From Scleroderma bovista (taxonomy: Eukaryota > Basidiomycota > Agaricomycetes > Boletales > Sclerodermataceae): 26,517 nt of DNA. Shown here piece after piece: positions 1 to 11,277 of the stretch. Made by a program: the position numbers and the translations under genes. Positions within the stretch are counted from its first letter, which is position 1, and each line of letters opens with the position of its first letter. The DNA is taken from assembly GCA_037178675.1 (NCBI GenBank), contig JAYMGJ010000198.1, positions 1-26,517 of the forward strand, read 5' to 3'. Below the pieces are notes generated by a model. That model was not told the origin of the DNA and made no database searches. It saw only the letters and a list, made by a program, of their open reading frames with translations.

Positions 1-1206
1 ATTGGATTGGCTGACTACGCCAACTTGGCAGGTGCCACATTATGTAACGTTACGGCGTTGTTGGAAACGCTACATAGAATATGAACACCTGCCCATGATG
101 GTGAACAAAGGATTGAAAGTGCCTATTAAATTTTATAATTTGGGAGCTTGAAAAGCATGGTATATGTAAGGTTTTACACAAAGACAAGAGAACAAGTTGT
201 TGGAGGTCGTGCTATAGTGTAAGCGTGCATAGCATTATCGGAGCGTAAATAGGTACATCAGCAAATCCCCAAAATTCTGCCAGAGCATGACAGCTTGTGA
301 TAGATTTTATTATGCTTTCACAGTACCTTACAGTGCCCAAGAAGGCCCAGATATCCCCAGTGTCACAGCATTTCTGTCAAAATTGACCCCAAAAATCTGC
401 TAGAGGATGACAGTACCTTACAATATTCCAGTGAGCCCAGGAAGCCCCAGATTATTCAGATCAATCCACACTACATCACAAAACTGAACAGAGCAACAGC
501 AGTGTCCAGCTGAGCAGGTATACTACTATGACATTGGTAATAATAACTCAATGAACTTCGGCACTTAGTGAAAGTTTCCATGGGTATGTACTGTTATAGT
601 TGCCACTTTTACATAGATTTTACATACTAGTATGCTATAAACAGCAAATGGCCTTGACGCTCAGTCAAGTTGAATAGTGAGCAAACGGCTTCCAGCAATG
701 TCAGTTGAGTAAGAGCACCTGCTCAAGTGTCAGCACCCTACTAGCATCAGGATTCAATGCAAAAGAGATCACAATACCGTTTGTACCAGGCACCTTCTGA
801 GGGGGCAGTGGAGTAGATAGTGGGATGCATCAGCAAATCCCTTATTTCGGGACAGTACTGACAGTAATTACCGTAATAGTACAGTATTTGACAGCGCTTA
901 CAGCACACGTTACCACAGGGTCCCAGTTCCACGGGAACCCAGCGCTGACACAGTACGTTTACAGTACGTGTTACATAAGGTAACTTCACAGAATTTCTCT
1001 AAGTCCCATCGCTTACCCCACCCCCACCCCCACTCCACCACCAGTCATCTGCAAATTTACCTGAAGGAATGGGCATGAAATGTCAACCTCTGTTTGGAAG
1101 GACATGCTGTAAGACAACTTCTCTGCTCGGTTAGACGCTCGTAGGCCAATGAGAGGGCTCCATCAAGTACAAGAGACTGTCAAACAGCCATCCCGCTTGT
1201 TGCGTT
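1..1206. other. Non-coding stretch with a degenerate direct repeat
   Basis: I see no convincing gene here. Short ORFs on either strand have no recognisable domain and no supporting splice structure. About 267-345 and 387-460 form a degenerate direct repeat about 120 bp apart: both contain a CCCCAAAA..TCTGC.AGAG.ATGACAG motif followed by CAGTACCTTACA and a CCCAG(A)-rich tail. At 840-980 words such as ACAGTAC and CAGCGCT recur, with a small hairpin GTTCC-ACG-GGAAC near 925-937. The stretch is probably decayed repeat DNA. Confidence 0.5.
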
Positions 1207-1212
1207 GTGCAG

Positions 1213-1505
1213 ATGCACTGTAATAATCACACTGTCAACTGTTCACGCACGACGTGGCCGCCACTCCCACACCATCACCACAGCGCAATTGCACGCACAG
1301 GTGTGTCCTTTTTTCGTTTACTAACTATTTTTACAGGCCTTTGCGTGCAGGGTCCGCACCTCCACCTGTGTACATGTACGCCCGCAGAGTGCGATTGCCT
1401 CTGCTACTACGAGGTATGTTTATTTTTTTAATTTTTTTACTAATAAGCATTCTTACAGGTCGAGTCTGCGTGGGCACCCGCACCTGCACACCAACCACAA
1501 CGCGA
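1213..1505 (+). pseudogene. Possible small spliced ORF interrupted by LTR copy 1
   Basis: An ATG at 1213 opens a frame with two intron-like segments. 1301-1336 is only 36 nt, has GT...TACTAAC...ACAG, and is also open if unspliced. 1414-1458 is 45 nt with GTATGT...ACTAAT...ACAG. Splicing both gives a continuous frame that reaches the 2.1 kb element at 1505. With that element and one GCGA copy removed, the frame continues at 3607 as Asp/Thr/Pro-rich low-complexity sequence to a TGA at 3740-3742. The predicted product is rich in His, Cys, Thr and Pro and matches no family I know. The splice-like motifs are the only positive evidence, so this may be chance. Confidence 0.25.
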
Positions 1506-1513
1506 TGTCATGC

Positions 1514-1529
1514 ACCAAACAGGTTTGGT
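1514..1529. repeat. Palindromic hairpin near LTR 5' end (copy 1)
   Basis: ACCAAAC-AG-GTTTGGT is a perfect 7 bp inverted repeat with a 2 nt centre, placed 8 nt inside the TG end. Copy 2 has the same sequence. Copy 3 keeps both arms but has GT in the centre. The position suggests an end-binding or regulatory site, but this is inference. Confidence 0.6.
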
Positions 1530-2036
1530 ACAGTGAACATGGAAGATAACACCTATATCGAATGATCCTTATGCAAAGGATAAGCACGACGGACCCTCAT
1601 CGTAGCCATCTATCGCACAAGAAGACTATCCTGATGCGAGAGTGAATGCCAATGCAGACAGTCATCTATCACACAAGGACCACCAAGAAGCAGAAGAAAC
1701 TGAAGGAATAGCGTCAATTGTGGTATGAGAAAGGAATGCACACGTCTGCAGTCCAACTCCCATACCAGAACGATCAAAGAAGCTGAAGAATTGATGGAGA
1801 AACGAAGGAGAAAGAGAAGAAATGATTTTTAGCACCCAAATGTCATTTTTAGGCGCCCAGTGCCGGCATTCCGATATTTTGAATAGCTCCATCGTTTCTG
1901 AAGCTATCAGGCATGTGACTATACCGTCAGAGAGCCTAGAACGTGGTCTATCTGCCTGTCAAGTTCCGACGCAAATCCATTCATTTCCCATGGAGATATT
2001 TCCCCCGCAATCCAGACGTTCGCTTCATCGCTCACT

Positions 2037-2429
2037 ATGGAGTCCGTATTTTCTCTGGATCATTTCTCCGCTATTGCTGCAGATCTCCACTATGTCCTGC
2101 TCTTAGGACAGCCTCTCCCAGAGTTCCCGTGCACTGCCTGGCACATATCTTCCCAGCCTGCTCCCTCAGTCCCTCTTGTTCTCGGTCAGCGCGTTCTCCT
2201 CATCAGTCCTGCATCAAGGATGTACTTTGGTCATCTTAGGTCTATTGTCAAGCTTGAGAAGTCTTCTCTGGTCGTCTCTGTGTCCCCTGAGCCCTCAGCC
2301 TATGGTCCCTTCCTCCCAGATACTTGCCATGTCCATCTTCCTCTGTTGTTCGTCTCACTTCCCTGGATGCGTCAAATTCAATACTCTATCCACTTCCCTA
2401 CTTTCAGACGACATCCCCCAGCACCATGA
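2037..2429 (+). CDS. Conserved ORF of unknown function inside LTR copy 1
   Basis: This 130-codon ORF starts with MESVFSLDHFSAIAADL. The same ORF occurs in copy 2 (from 10263) and in the diverged copy 3 (from 25685). Between copies 1 and 3 the first ~117 codons align with no indel; I count about 26 synonymous and 32 amino-acid-changing codons, many of the latter conservative (I/V, K/R, D/E, L/I). The middle, from VLLISPAS to LVVSVSPE, looks like several short beta strands around a turn and faintly resembles an SH3-like or KOW module; that is speculation. It lies 5' of the TATTTAAA box, so an LTR transcript starting there would not include it and it would need its own start. I do not recognise the family. 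Confidence 0.5.
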   Translation: MESVFSLDHFSAIAADLHYVLLLGQPLPEFPCTAWHISSQPAPSVPLVLGQRVLLISPASRMYFGHLRSIVKLEKSSLVVSVSPEPSAYGPFLPDTCHVHLPLLFVSLPWMRQIQYSIHFPTFRRHPPAP

Positions 2430-3042
2430 CAGTTATTCCCCCATTTTATAGTGCTATTAGGAAGAAGAACCCTCTCTCGTTCTTTCCCAGAAGAGAGCTC
2501 GTCAAGGGAGCCCATGGTTGCGCTTCAGCGGCGCTAGAACACATGCACTATACCTTAGTGTATGCTGACCCCCCAAAAAGACCTCTGGACCCCTGGTACC
2601 CTTCTTGTGGCTGTTTTGTCTCGGATCAATTCCCCTATTAATCTCAGATCTTCCCCATTGTTGTCCCATCAAATTCTTGATGGTACACAGCCCCTCATCA
2701 AACTTCTTAGGCTGTGCATCAATGACTCCTTCTGCTGTGCAGTGACTCATCCCTTGCTTACTGATGCTCTCTTGTCATCAGTATTACTCTATCCCTTTCG
2801 CATTTTTGGTATATTACTCAGCTGATGACTCACTCCCTTACCAATCAATCTTGTCATGCAGCTTACTCATTCCTTTACTCAGCAGCTTATTCATGCTTCC
2901 TATGCTTACTCATTCCTGCTTATCCCTTGCTTACTGATCGCTTACAAACCCCTTACAAAGCTCTTACCAATCCCTTACCAATCCTTGACAAATTCTGCTT
3001 ACTCCCTTCTCTTTTTGTACTTTAATGCTGTGCCCCCCCATG

Positions 3043-3050
3043 TATTTAAA
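3043..3050 (+). promoter_or_regulatory. TATA-like box of LTR copy 1
   Basis: TATTTAAA lies about 550 nt before the 3' end of the LTR and is followed by a short palindrome, CTGGGCTCAGCCCAG (3054-3068). It is identical in copy 2. This is the expected position for an LTR core promoter that would fire rightwards out of the element. Confidence 0.5.
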
Positions 3051-3602
3051 CCCCTGGGCTCAGCCCAGTGAAGAGACCCAATTGCACGAAATTATCCCTC
3101 TCTCAGACTCTCTCAATCAGTATCCCTTCAGTCTTTGAGTCCTTGTAGGCTTCAGTGAAGGTCTAAAGGCTCAATATTGTCAAGTTTATCCAAGTTATTC
3201 AAGATCTATTCTTTATACTAGGCTCAAGCAGAGTCTAGGCTTCATACCAGTCAATCTTCCTCGCCTCTGGACATCAGAGGCATCCCTGCCCCTTTGCTGC
3301 ACCAATCTCTAGGTGTAGTATCGCTGTTTCAGTCTCAGTCTACCCAATCCCCGCTTTGACACTTCCTAGGCTTTAGGAAGAGTCCAGACCCCTATCCCCT
3401 TCGTCTTCTATTACTCCTGTACCCCAGGAGTATCCTGCATCACCGTCTGCATCACCCTGTTGGTGTAGATCCCCTTCCCCCCTCCTCAGCATATCCTCTC
3501 TGGACACCGCGGAGGTAAACCACCACTTGCACATTTTTGTAGTCCTTTGTTGGTGTTGTGTTTGGGTTATTACTCCGACCCAAATCCACACTTTGACTCA
3601 CA

Positions 3603-4935
3603 GCGATGACGACGACGACACCACCAACACAACGCCGACCACCACAACCACACGACCACCACCAAATGCCGTCGACGACAACCACACCGCACCGCCGACG
3701 ATGATGACGCTGCCACCAACACAACGCAAACCACCACCATGACCCTCTCCACCGCCCCAAACGACGGTGATGACAGCCACCACCGCACCCAATGGCGACA
3801 CCACCACCCTCTCCACCGCACCCAACGGTGACACCACAATGCCAACCACCACCACCACCCTCTCTACCCCACCAAATGGCGACGCAGACGGCCACTACCA
3901 CACGGATCGTCGACGGCCACCACCCCATCACCAGCGTCGACGACGACGACTCCAGTCCCAGTATGACGCAACCACCACCGCCACTGGCGTGACGACGACG
4001 ACCAGCCCCAGCATGCTACAACGCAATCACCACCACCACGACCGGCGACGACAACGACGACAACGGCGATCAGGGCAGCTGGCGGGACGGACGGAGACAA
4101 CGACAACGATCAGAGCAGCCACAGGGACGGGCGGATGACAACAACAACAACAACAACCCTGGGCAGCCAGTGTCGCCGCAGGGACAGACGGCGACAACAA
4201 CAACGACGATCTGGGCGGCTGGCACAAGGACGGACGGCGACCACTACCGTATCACCGGCATAGACGGCAACGACCCCAGCATGCGCGCACTCTGCGGTGT
4301 GACCACCACCACCCACTGGCACGACAACGACAACGACCGCCCTACCGCCAGCACACACGCACGACCACCACCCACCGGCGTGACAGCGATGACTCCAGCA
4401 CCAGTGCGCACACACGCTACGACATGACAACGACAACGACGGCGGCCATGGCGCCAGCGCCAGCACACGACCCTGCGGTACAACCACCATCAGCGCCATG
4501 GTACGACATTGATGACCCCAGTGCAGCACGCACGCTGCGACCCGACCACCACCACCACCGGCTTGACGACGACAACGGCCCCAGCCTCAACACGCACGCA
4601 TGGTGCGACACAACCACAACCACCACTGGCATGACGACGGTGCCAGCGCCAGCATGCATGCATGCTGTGACGCGACCGACCACGACCACGACTGGCGACG
4701 CCCCCAGCGCCAGCACGCACGCTGTGATGTGGACGACGATCTGGGCAGCTGGCACAAGGACGGACGATGACGACGACGATCCGGACAGCTGGCAGGACGG
4801 ATGGCGACGGTGACGACGATGATCCTGGGCAACTGGCACAGGGACGGATGGCGACAGTGACAACGATGATCCTGGGCAACTGGCACAGGGACAGACGGCG
4901 ACAACAACAACAACGACCGCTAGCCACGGAGGCAC
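3603..4935. repeat. CpG-rich compound minisatellite
   Basis: This stretch is made of degenerate tandem units, unlike anything else in the window. About 3603-3930 is rich in ACC/GAC with repeated CCCAA(T/C)GG(C/T)GACACCACC words. About 3960-4720 holds units of roughly 60-75 bp built on ACCACCACTGGC(G/A)TGACGACGAC followed by CCAGC(G)CCAGCACGCACGC. About 4070-4240 and 4730-4910 hold a third unit of roughly 45-47 bp built on GATCCTGGGCAACTGGCACA and GGGACGGATGGCGACA. The last unit length is not a multiple of three, and long frames are open on both strands in several phases, so the many ORFs are treated as composition artefacts. CpG is abundant, in contrast to the decayed retroelements nearby. 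Confidence 0.75.
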
Positions 4936-5262
4936 GATGGTGAGTGGGGGCGGCTTTACATTAGTATTAGTGTATTACTGTGTAGCTACAATTTACAATA
5001 CAAAACTATACAGAATGACTACAGAGTGACTACAGAGTGATACAGAGTCAATACAGATCGGTGACAGCGCGACAGCGCGACACAGTGGACACAAAGGACG
5101 AATTTATCTATATTAAGTATGATTTGTACAGCGCGCGACATCGGGTAATAGTCTGTACAGCGCTGTACTGTAACTGCACAGCCTTGTACAAATGGGGACC
5201 TATCTGTACCGCTGTAGCAACTGTAGCCAACTGTAGCCGGCGGTACAGCTCGGCACAGTGAC
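4936..5262. other. Intergenic stretch with short tandem repeats
   Basis: No gene is evident. Short repeats are present: GACTACAGAGT-type units at about 5017-5048, a doubled GACAGCGC at about 5062-5078, and many CTGTAC/GTACAG/CTGTAGC words at about 5130-5250. This may be the outer flank of the Plavaka unit, but I could not define terminal inverted repeats. Confidence 0.45.
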
Positions 5263-5725
5263 TTATGGTTTTGCTGATGTGCCTTCTTGGCTTCGGCCGT
5301 GATTGTTGAAAGTCGCCTTGATCCACCCAATGTCAAGATCTTTGTTATCGACGGAGTCTTGCTTTTGCTTTGCTTTGAAACAATGTAGGTTGGCTGTCTT
5401 CTCGTGCTCACGAACGAGGCATTCTGCAAGTAGCTGCTCCGCACGACAAACCTCACGTTGAGCACAAACAACTTCCAGGACTAAGGAAGCTTCTTGAGTC
5501 TCTACAGCCTGTATTCCAGTAAATTGATTGATTATTCTCCCAAAACTGTTTACTTACATCGTGCATTTGTGAGCACTTGTTGGAATATCCCATGTAAATT
5601 TCATCCAAAAATGCGTGACCTGCCTCGTGACGCTGGCCCTTGGAAAAAAGTGTGTTCGGTGCATTTTTGGCTTGTAAACAGCGGTTCATCCAGCTAGAGA
5701 TTGGTGTGGATGTGCGATTGAGCAT
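5263..5725 (-). CDS. Small two-exon coiled-coil protein, divergent from Plavaka
   Basis: Exon 1 (5725-5558) begins with ATG. A 49 nt intron (5557-5509, GTAAGT...ATACAG) joins in phase 0 to exon 2 (5508-5263, TAA stop at 5265-5263), giving about 137 aa. Exon 2 begins AVETQEASLVLEVVCAQREV and continues with an Ala/Glu/Leu-rich segment and a basic KAKQKQ stretch, consistent with a short coiled coil. No catalytic domain is visible. The start is 96 nt from the chosen start of the transposase on the other strand, so the two may share a bidirectional promoter. The clean splice phase argues for a real gene; its function is unknown. It may be an accessory gene of the transposon. Confidence 0.6.
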
Positions 5726-5821
5726 GTTCTAGGGCAAAGTGAGTTGGATGACTCAAACGCGCACTTTGGACATTCTCCGCGATGCTGTGTAAATACAACT
5801 CACCACATTTCAAATCACTTC

Positions 5822-8800
5822 ATGCGCTGTCCGAGCTGTGGAAAGCGCGGTTTCGCCAATCATGATGCTGTTTCCAGGCATATGACCCAGCCTAAATCTG
5901 GCTGTTCCTCCTGGTTCAACGATCTAGTTCATATCCGACAAGAGCTTCTCGTCAGAAATGGCGATGGTGGCCACAATGACCTGCAAGCCATGTCCATCAA
6001 CGACCAACCTGGAAGCAGAGATGGATGTGATCCGTTGGTTGACAGAGATGATCAGATGTTTGATGGGGCTTTAGATGGGGACCCTCAATCCAGCTCCATC
6101 AAATACTTTCCAGGTGCTGCGCAGACGTACAGAGGTGGCTCTGCTTTTATCGACAAGTTTCATGCGGATGAATTCAGCAACCACAGGGCGTCAAATATCT
6201 ACTATCCATTCGCTTCCGCAGGGGATTGGGAACTGGGGTCGTGGCTTCTTCGCTCTGGCTTGAGCATGAACGCTATCAACAGCTTTTTGTCTCTCAATCT
6301 GGTACGTTTCTCTTACTTAAAATTGTCCACTATGTCCTGCTCACAATAGCATATCAAGATCAAATCGTTGCCTCTGTCATTCCGCACGGCCAAAGAGCTT
6401 CGCGGACGAGCTGAACTGCTGCCCAGCGGTCCATGCTGGAAGTCCCAGGAGATACACACATCTCATCCAATGAAGAGGCCCGTCTTGCTTTACTGGCGTG
6501 ATTCCCTCGAACTGATAGAGGCCCTCTTCAACAACCCCCAATTTCAGGACGCAATGGACTTCTCTCCATATCGCTTATACGACTCAGCAGCACACCTCTA
6601 TCGTGTTTATACTGAATGGATGTCAGGAGACGAGGCATGGTCTATGCAGGCTAGTTTCCGTCTGCATTGGCGAGTTTCACCCATTGACATGTCAGCCAGT
6701 CGCAGATACCCACAGGTGCAACACTTCTTGGAACAATACTTTCATCAGACAAAACAAATATTTCAGTCTTGACAGGGGATCGCGTCGCTCATCCGCTGTT
6801 GATTAGTCTTGCGAACATCAAAATGGTGACCCGTCTCAAACTTTCCTCCCATGCATTCCTCCTTGCTGCTCTCCTTCCGGTCCCCAAGTTCGTTCACAAT
6901 AACAAACGAATGAAGGGTGTTCTCGAGGCTCGCCTAATTCATCAGTGTCTCGATATTGTGTTGGCGCCCCTCAAAGAAGCCGCGAAATTGGGAGTGATGT
7001 TATCGGATCCATGGGGTCACAGTCAGTACTGCTTCACACCTATTGCAAGCTATATTGTCGACACACCCAAAGCTGCTCTGCTAGCCACGGTTGGGGGGAA
7101 GACGTGCCCTGTCATGATGGCCACATATAAAAAATTTGGTGATGATTTTCTGCATGAACCACGTACGTCCTCAACTACCCTCGCTCAAATCACAGTTGCA
7201 GCATCAATAGCTGACCCAGATAACATCGAAGCTTTCTTTCGCAAAGCACAGAAGTTTCATCTGAATGGTGTCCATATACCATTTTGGCGTGACGTCGCCA
7301 TGTCATGTCCGAGCAAATTCTTCAATCCAGAGATGCTCCATCACTTTCACAAGCAGTTTGGGGATCACGACGCCAAATGGTGTATCAACACGTTGGGCTC
7401 TGCTGAGATTGATTTCAGATTCTCCGTCCTCCTGCCTGTAACAGGGTTCCGCCATTTCAAAGAAGGAATTTTGTTGCTCAAGCAAGTGACAGGTCGAACG
7501 TTTCGGGACATTCAACGTTATATTGTTGGGGTTATCGCTGGGCGTCCCCCCCGTGAGGTTATAATTGCAGTTCGGGCTCTGATGGACTTTTGTTATCGCA
7601 TACAAGCATACCACATCATGGACAGGGACATCAATATCATCAATGCCGCCCTCTGTGAATTCCATTCGCACAAGCATTCTATACTTGATGCTGGCCTACG
7701 TCGCGGGAAGGCGAACAAACCAATTAATAACTGGCACATTCTGAAGCTCGAACTGATGCAAAGTGTAGTGCCAAGCATCTCTAGGGCTGGTGTCCCTATC
7801 CAGTGGTCCACTGATCTCACTGAACACGCCCACATCCAACAGATCAAGGATCCTGCACGGGGCAGCAACAATAACAATTACGACCCTCAGATTTGCCGAC
7901 AGCTTGATTGCTTGGAAAAATGCAGGAACTTTGATCTGGCTCTATCGTTGAAAGACCCGGTGCTACAGAGGGACATGGCCGGTGCCACCGAGGAATCGGA
8001 CGATGAAGAGCACAATTCGACTGTGAGCCTGTGCTCTGTCACGGATTATTTTTCACGATCACATCAACTAGCTTCTTCCCCACTGGACACTGTCCCCCTT
8101 CCTCTTCGTGCATTCTCACTCGGCTGCATTGCGTTCAACCTCGCTTATGACCCACACATTCGTCGTATTTCCGTAGACCAAGCTGCTGAACAGTTTGGAC
8201 TTCCGGACCTTCGAGTGGCTCTCGCTGACTTTCTCTCTTTTGAGAAGTCCCGCAGCATGGACTTGGTGCATCCCATCGGTGGCGGACCTCGCAGGGCCCC
8301 AACAAACACCGAACTTCCATTCACAGACATTCAAGTTTGGTTCAAGTTGAGGTTACAGACAACAGAGATTCACACCAACACCGTTTTACCTGCACAGACC
8401 ATCTTTGCTTCCCTGCCCAAAGGCAAGTGGAAGTGTGGGCACTATGATTCGGTGGTTGTGAACATCGATGACACCAAGGTATGGCCTACCAGCGGCCTTG
8501 AAGGTACGGCATCTGATTTTACAGTTCCATATACATTACTCATACCATTCTTGATCAGGACATTCTATCGTGCAGCTTCGTCTCATCATGCATCCCTTGG
8601 GCAAGCCTCGTGAGCGATGGCCTTGGGCCGATCGCTTTCTTACTTACATGCAGCGCTTTGATATCGTTCCCCAGGTGGGTTCTTACCATGATCCATCAAC
8701 TCAACTTCATATTCTCAAGAGAGCCTTGCATTCAGGTGGACAGCGCCTTGGAGACATTATTCCAGTTTCGCAGATCAGGGCGTATGCAAATCTAATACCA

Positions 8801-8938
8801 CGATTTGGTCAGTGTGCAGACTCACGGTTCACTGCATTCAACAGCTTCGAACACTGCCGGGAATTTTATCTCAACAAGTACTTTGATAAGCTACTATCCT
8901 CTGTCGTTATAAATATTGTGGTTGGTCCGTGCGCATGA
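5822..8938 (+). CDS. Plavaka-type DNA transposase
   Basis: The gene model is 5822-6301, 6350-~6673, ~6706-8503 and 8559-8938, about 990 aa. Introns 6302-6349 (48 nt) and 8504-8558 (55 nt) keep frame. The frame change near 6654-6715 needs either an intron (6674-6705, 32 nt, or 6654-6715, 62 nt) or a small indel; I cannot decide. The N-terminus has a CPSC...H...C finger-like motif. Landmarks I recall from Plavaka transposases are DWELGSWLLRSGLS, SLPLSFRTAKELRGRAELLP, LSSDKTNIS (6726 on), AHPLLISLANI, WCINTLGSAEIDFRF, GRTFRDIQRYIVGVIAG and the C-terminal FYLNKYFDK. It should act in the nucleus as a DDE-type transposase, but I did not map catalytic residues. No in-frame stop is seen apart from the unresolved junction, so it may be functional. 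Confidence 0.85.
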
Positions 8939-10262
8939 GAAACTCTGAGCATCTCATCATTCCGTGATATTATTTTCCTTTACATTCTGTTTAAATGGCA
9001 CCGCGCTCCAACAAATTCCATACAGTGGATGCAATCCACAAACTTGGGTCTTATCCTGTTCCAAAGGAAGGTCGCTCTGTAGCCACGATGGACAAAATCA
9101 CAACTCAAGAGCTCCAAGGAGCAATCATCATTGAGACCGCCCAGTCGAACCCTTCTCGCACAAAGTGTCTCGGATTTCTTTTGGACCAAATCTTCTCAGA
9201 TTTTACTGCCCTTAGTGTCCCGTCACCCGAAGAGTTGATGGTGCCACGAAACGTGATATTGAGATATTATCCCCAGATAGCCCAGAGATACCCCAGTAAC
9301 CACTCAATCCCACTCTATGACAAAGGCACCAAGGCTTGGAACTGGCCATTGCCGGAGGTTGCTACCCCCCCTTTAGACGTGGATAGGAAAGGTGGATGGC
9401 AAGAAAACCACCTTTCTGCATTCTTCAACGTGGTCGCATCGGCCATAAAGCCAGCTATTGCAAAGCAAACACACGCCCTGAAAACCACTTTTTCTGAACA
9501 ACATTGGCTGGGCTCATACAGCACTCATCGCATACCTGGCAGCGTTGACGGGGCTGGCGCTTATCACCGTAAGCCAGACTTGATTCTCATAGAAACAGGT
9601 ACTTGCACTTTCAACCGTGAGCTGAATATATTCTCATCAAAAAGGTAGATCTTCCCCCCAATTCTGTATCATGGATGAGTCCAAAGGTCATTGCTGAATA
9701 TTCCAGTCAAGGCTGGACACCCTCCACCCGCTGTCACGCACCAAACAGGTTTGGTACAGTGAACATGGAAGATAACACCTATATTGAATGATCCTTATGC
9801 GAAGGATAAGCACGACGGACCCTCATCGTAGCCATCTATCACACAAGAAGACTATCCTGATGCGAGAGACGAATGCCAATGCAGACAGTCATCTATCGCA
9901 CAAGGACCACCAAGAAGCAGAAGAAACTGAAGGAATAACGTCAATTGTGGTATGAGAAAGGAATGCACACGTCTGCAGTCCAACTCCCATACCAGAATGA
10001 TCAAAGAAGCCGAAGAATTGACGGAGAAACGAAGGAGAAAGAGAAGAAATGATTTTTAGCACCCAAATGTCATTTTTAGGCGCCCAGTGCCGGCATTCCG
10101 ATATTTTGAATAGCTCTGTCGTTTCTGAAGCTATCAAGCACATGACTATACCATCAGAGAGCCTAGAACGTGGTCTATCTGCCTGTCAAGTTCCGATGCA
10201 AATCTGTTTATTTCCCACGGAGATATTCCCCCGCAATCCAGACATTCGCTTCATCGCTCACT

Positions 10263-10655
10263 ATGGAGTCTGTATTTTCTCTGGATCATTTCTCCGCTAT
10301 TGCTGCAGATCTCCACTATGTCCTGCTCTTAGGACAGCCTCTCCCAGAGTTCCCGTGCACTGCCTGGCACATATCTTCCCAGCCTGCTCCCTCAGTCCCT
10401 CTTGTTCTCGGTCAGCGCGTTCTCCTCATCAGTCCTGCATCAAGGACGTACTTTGGTCATCTTAGGTCTATTGTCAAGCTTGAGAAGTCTTCTCTGGTCG
10501 TCTCTGTGTCCCCTGAGCCCTCAGCCTATGGTCCCTTCCTCCCAGATACTTGCCATGTCCATCTTCCTCTGTCGTTTGTCTCACTTCCCTGGATGTGTCG
10601 AATTCAATACTCTATCCACTTCCCTACTTTCAGACGACGTCCCCCAGCACCATGA
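10263..10655 (+). CDS. Conserved ORF of unknown function inside LTR copy 2
   Basis: This is the copy 2 version of the ORF at 2037-2429, 130 codons from the same ATG. The frame is also open upstream to about 10170 here because copy 2 lacks the extra base that copy 1 has in its TTCCCCCGC tract; I prefer the ATG shared by all three copies. Differences from copy 1 are few and mostly CG versus TG/CA, for example at 10444, 10573 and 10597. Function unknown. Confidence 0.5.
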   Translation: MESVFSLDHFSAIAADLHYVLLLGQPLPEFPCTAWHISSQPAPSVPLVLGQRVLLISPASRTYFGHLRSIVKLEKSSLVVSVSPEPSAYGPFLPDTCHVHLPLSFVSLPWMCRIQYSIHFPTFRRRPPAP

Positions 10656-11269
10656 CAGTTATTCCCCCCACTTTATAGTGCTATTAGGAAGAAGAACCCT
10701 CTCTCGTTCTTTCCCAGAAGAGAGCTCGTCAAGGGAGCCCATGGTTGCGCTTCAGCGGCGCTAGAACACATGCACTATACCTTAGTGTATGCTGACCCCC
10801 CAAAAAGACCTCTGGACCCCTGGTACCCTTCTTGTGGCTGTTTTGTCTCGGATCAATTCCCCTATTAATCTCAGATCTTCCCCATTGTTGTCCCATCAAA
10901 TTCTTGATGGTACACAGCCCCTCATCAAACTTCTTAGGCTGTGCATCAATGACTCCTTCTGCTGTGCAGTGACTCATCCCTTGCTTACTGATGCTCTCTT
11001 GTCATCAGTATTACTCTATCCCTTTCGCATTTTTGGTATATTACTCAGCTGATGACTCACTCCCTTACCAATCAATCTTGTCATGCAGCTTACTCATTCC
11101 TTTACTCAGCAGCTTATTCATGCTTCCTATGCTTACTCATTACTGCTTATCCCTTGCTTACTGATCGCTTACAAACCCCTTACAAAGCTCTTACCAATCC
11201 CTTACCAATCCTTGACAAATTCTGCTTACTCCCTTCTCTTTTTGTACTTTAATGCTGTGCCCCCCCATG

Positions 11270-11277
11270 TATTTAAA
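11270..11277 (+). promoter_or_regulatory. TATA-like box of LTR copy 2
   Basis: TATTTAAA is identical to copy 1. Transcription from here would run through the last ~550 nt of the LTR straight into the 3' two thirds of the FunK1 coding sequence in the sense direction. Whether it is active is unknown. Confidence 0.45.

Larger units (their letters stand above)
1506..3602 (+). mobile_element. 2.1 kb solo-LTR-like element, copy 1
   Basis: This 2097 bp unit starts TGTCATGCACC and ends GACTCACA (TG...CA). It is flanked by a 4 bp duplication, GCGA at 1502-1505 and 3603-3606. A full second copy lies at 9732-11829 and a diverged, window-truncated third copy starts at 25066. TG...CA ends, a short target duplication and the absence of any gag or pol fit a solo LTR of an LTR retrotransposon. 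Inside are a hairpin near the 5' end (ACCAAAC-AG-GTTTGGT), a conserved ORF (2037-2429), CT-rich degenerate TTACTCATTCC/TTACCAATCC repeats at about 2830-3000 and a TATTTAAA box at 3043-3050. The parent element's internal region is not in the window. A non-autonomous element mobilised by an integrase is the alternative. Confidence 0.8.

Noticed and set aside
747..989. 80-codon minus-strand ORF rich in Cys and Tyr
   Set aside because: No homology pattern, no splice support and AT-rich repeat context.
1662..1892. Minus-strand ORF in LTR copy 1, also seen near 9889-10143 and 25364-25558
   Set aside because: It recurs because the LTR recurs. In the diverged copy 3 its frame is shorter and altered, so there is no sign of coding constraint comparable to the plus-strand ORF.
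3373..4935. Many overlapping ORFs of 66-172 codons on both strands
   Set aside because: They arise from ACC/GAC-type repeats and are open in several frames at once, with low-complexity Thr, Val or Ser-rich products and at least one unit length that is not a multiple of three.
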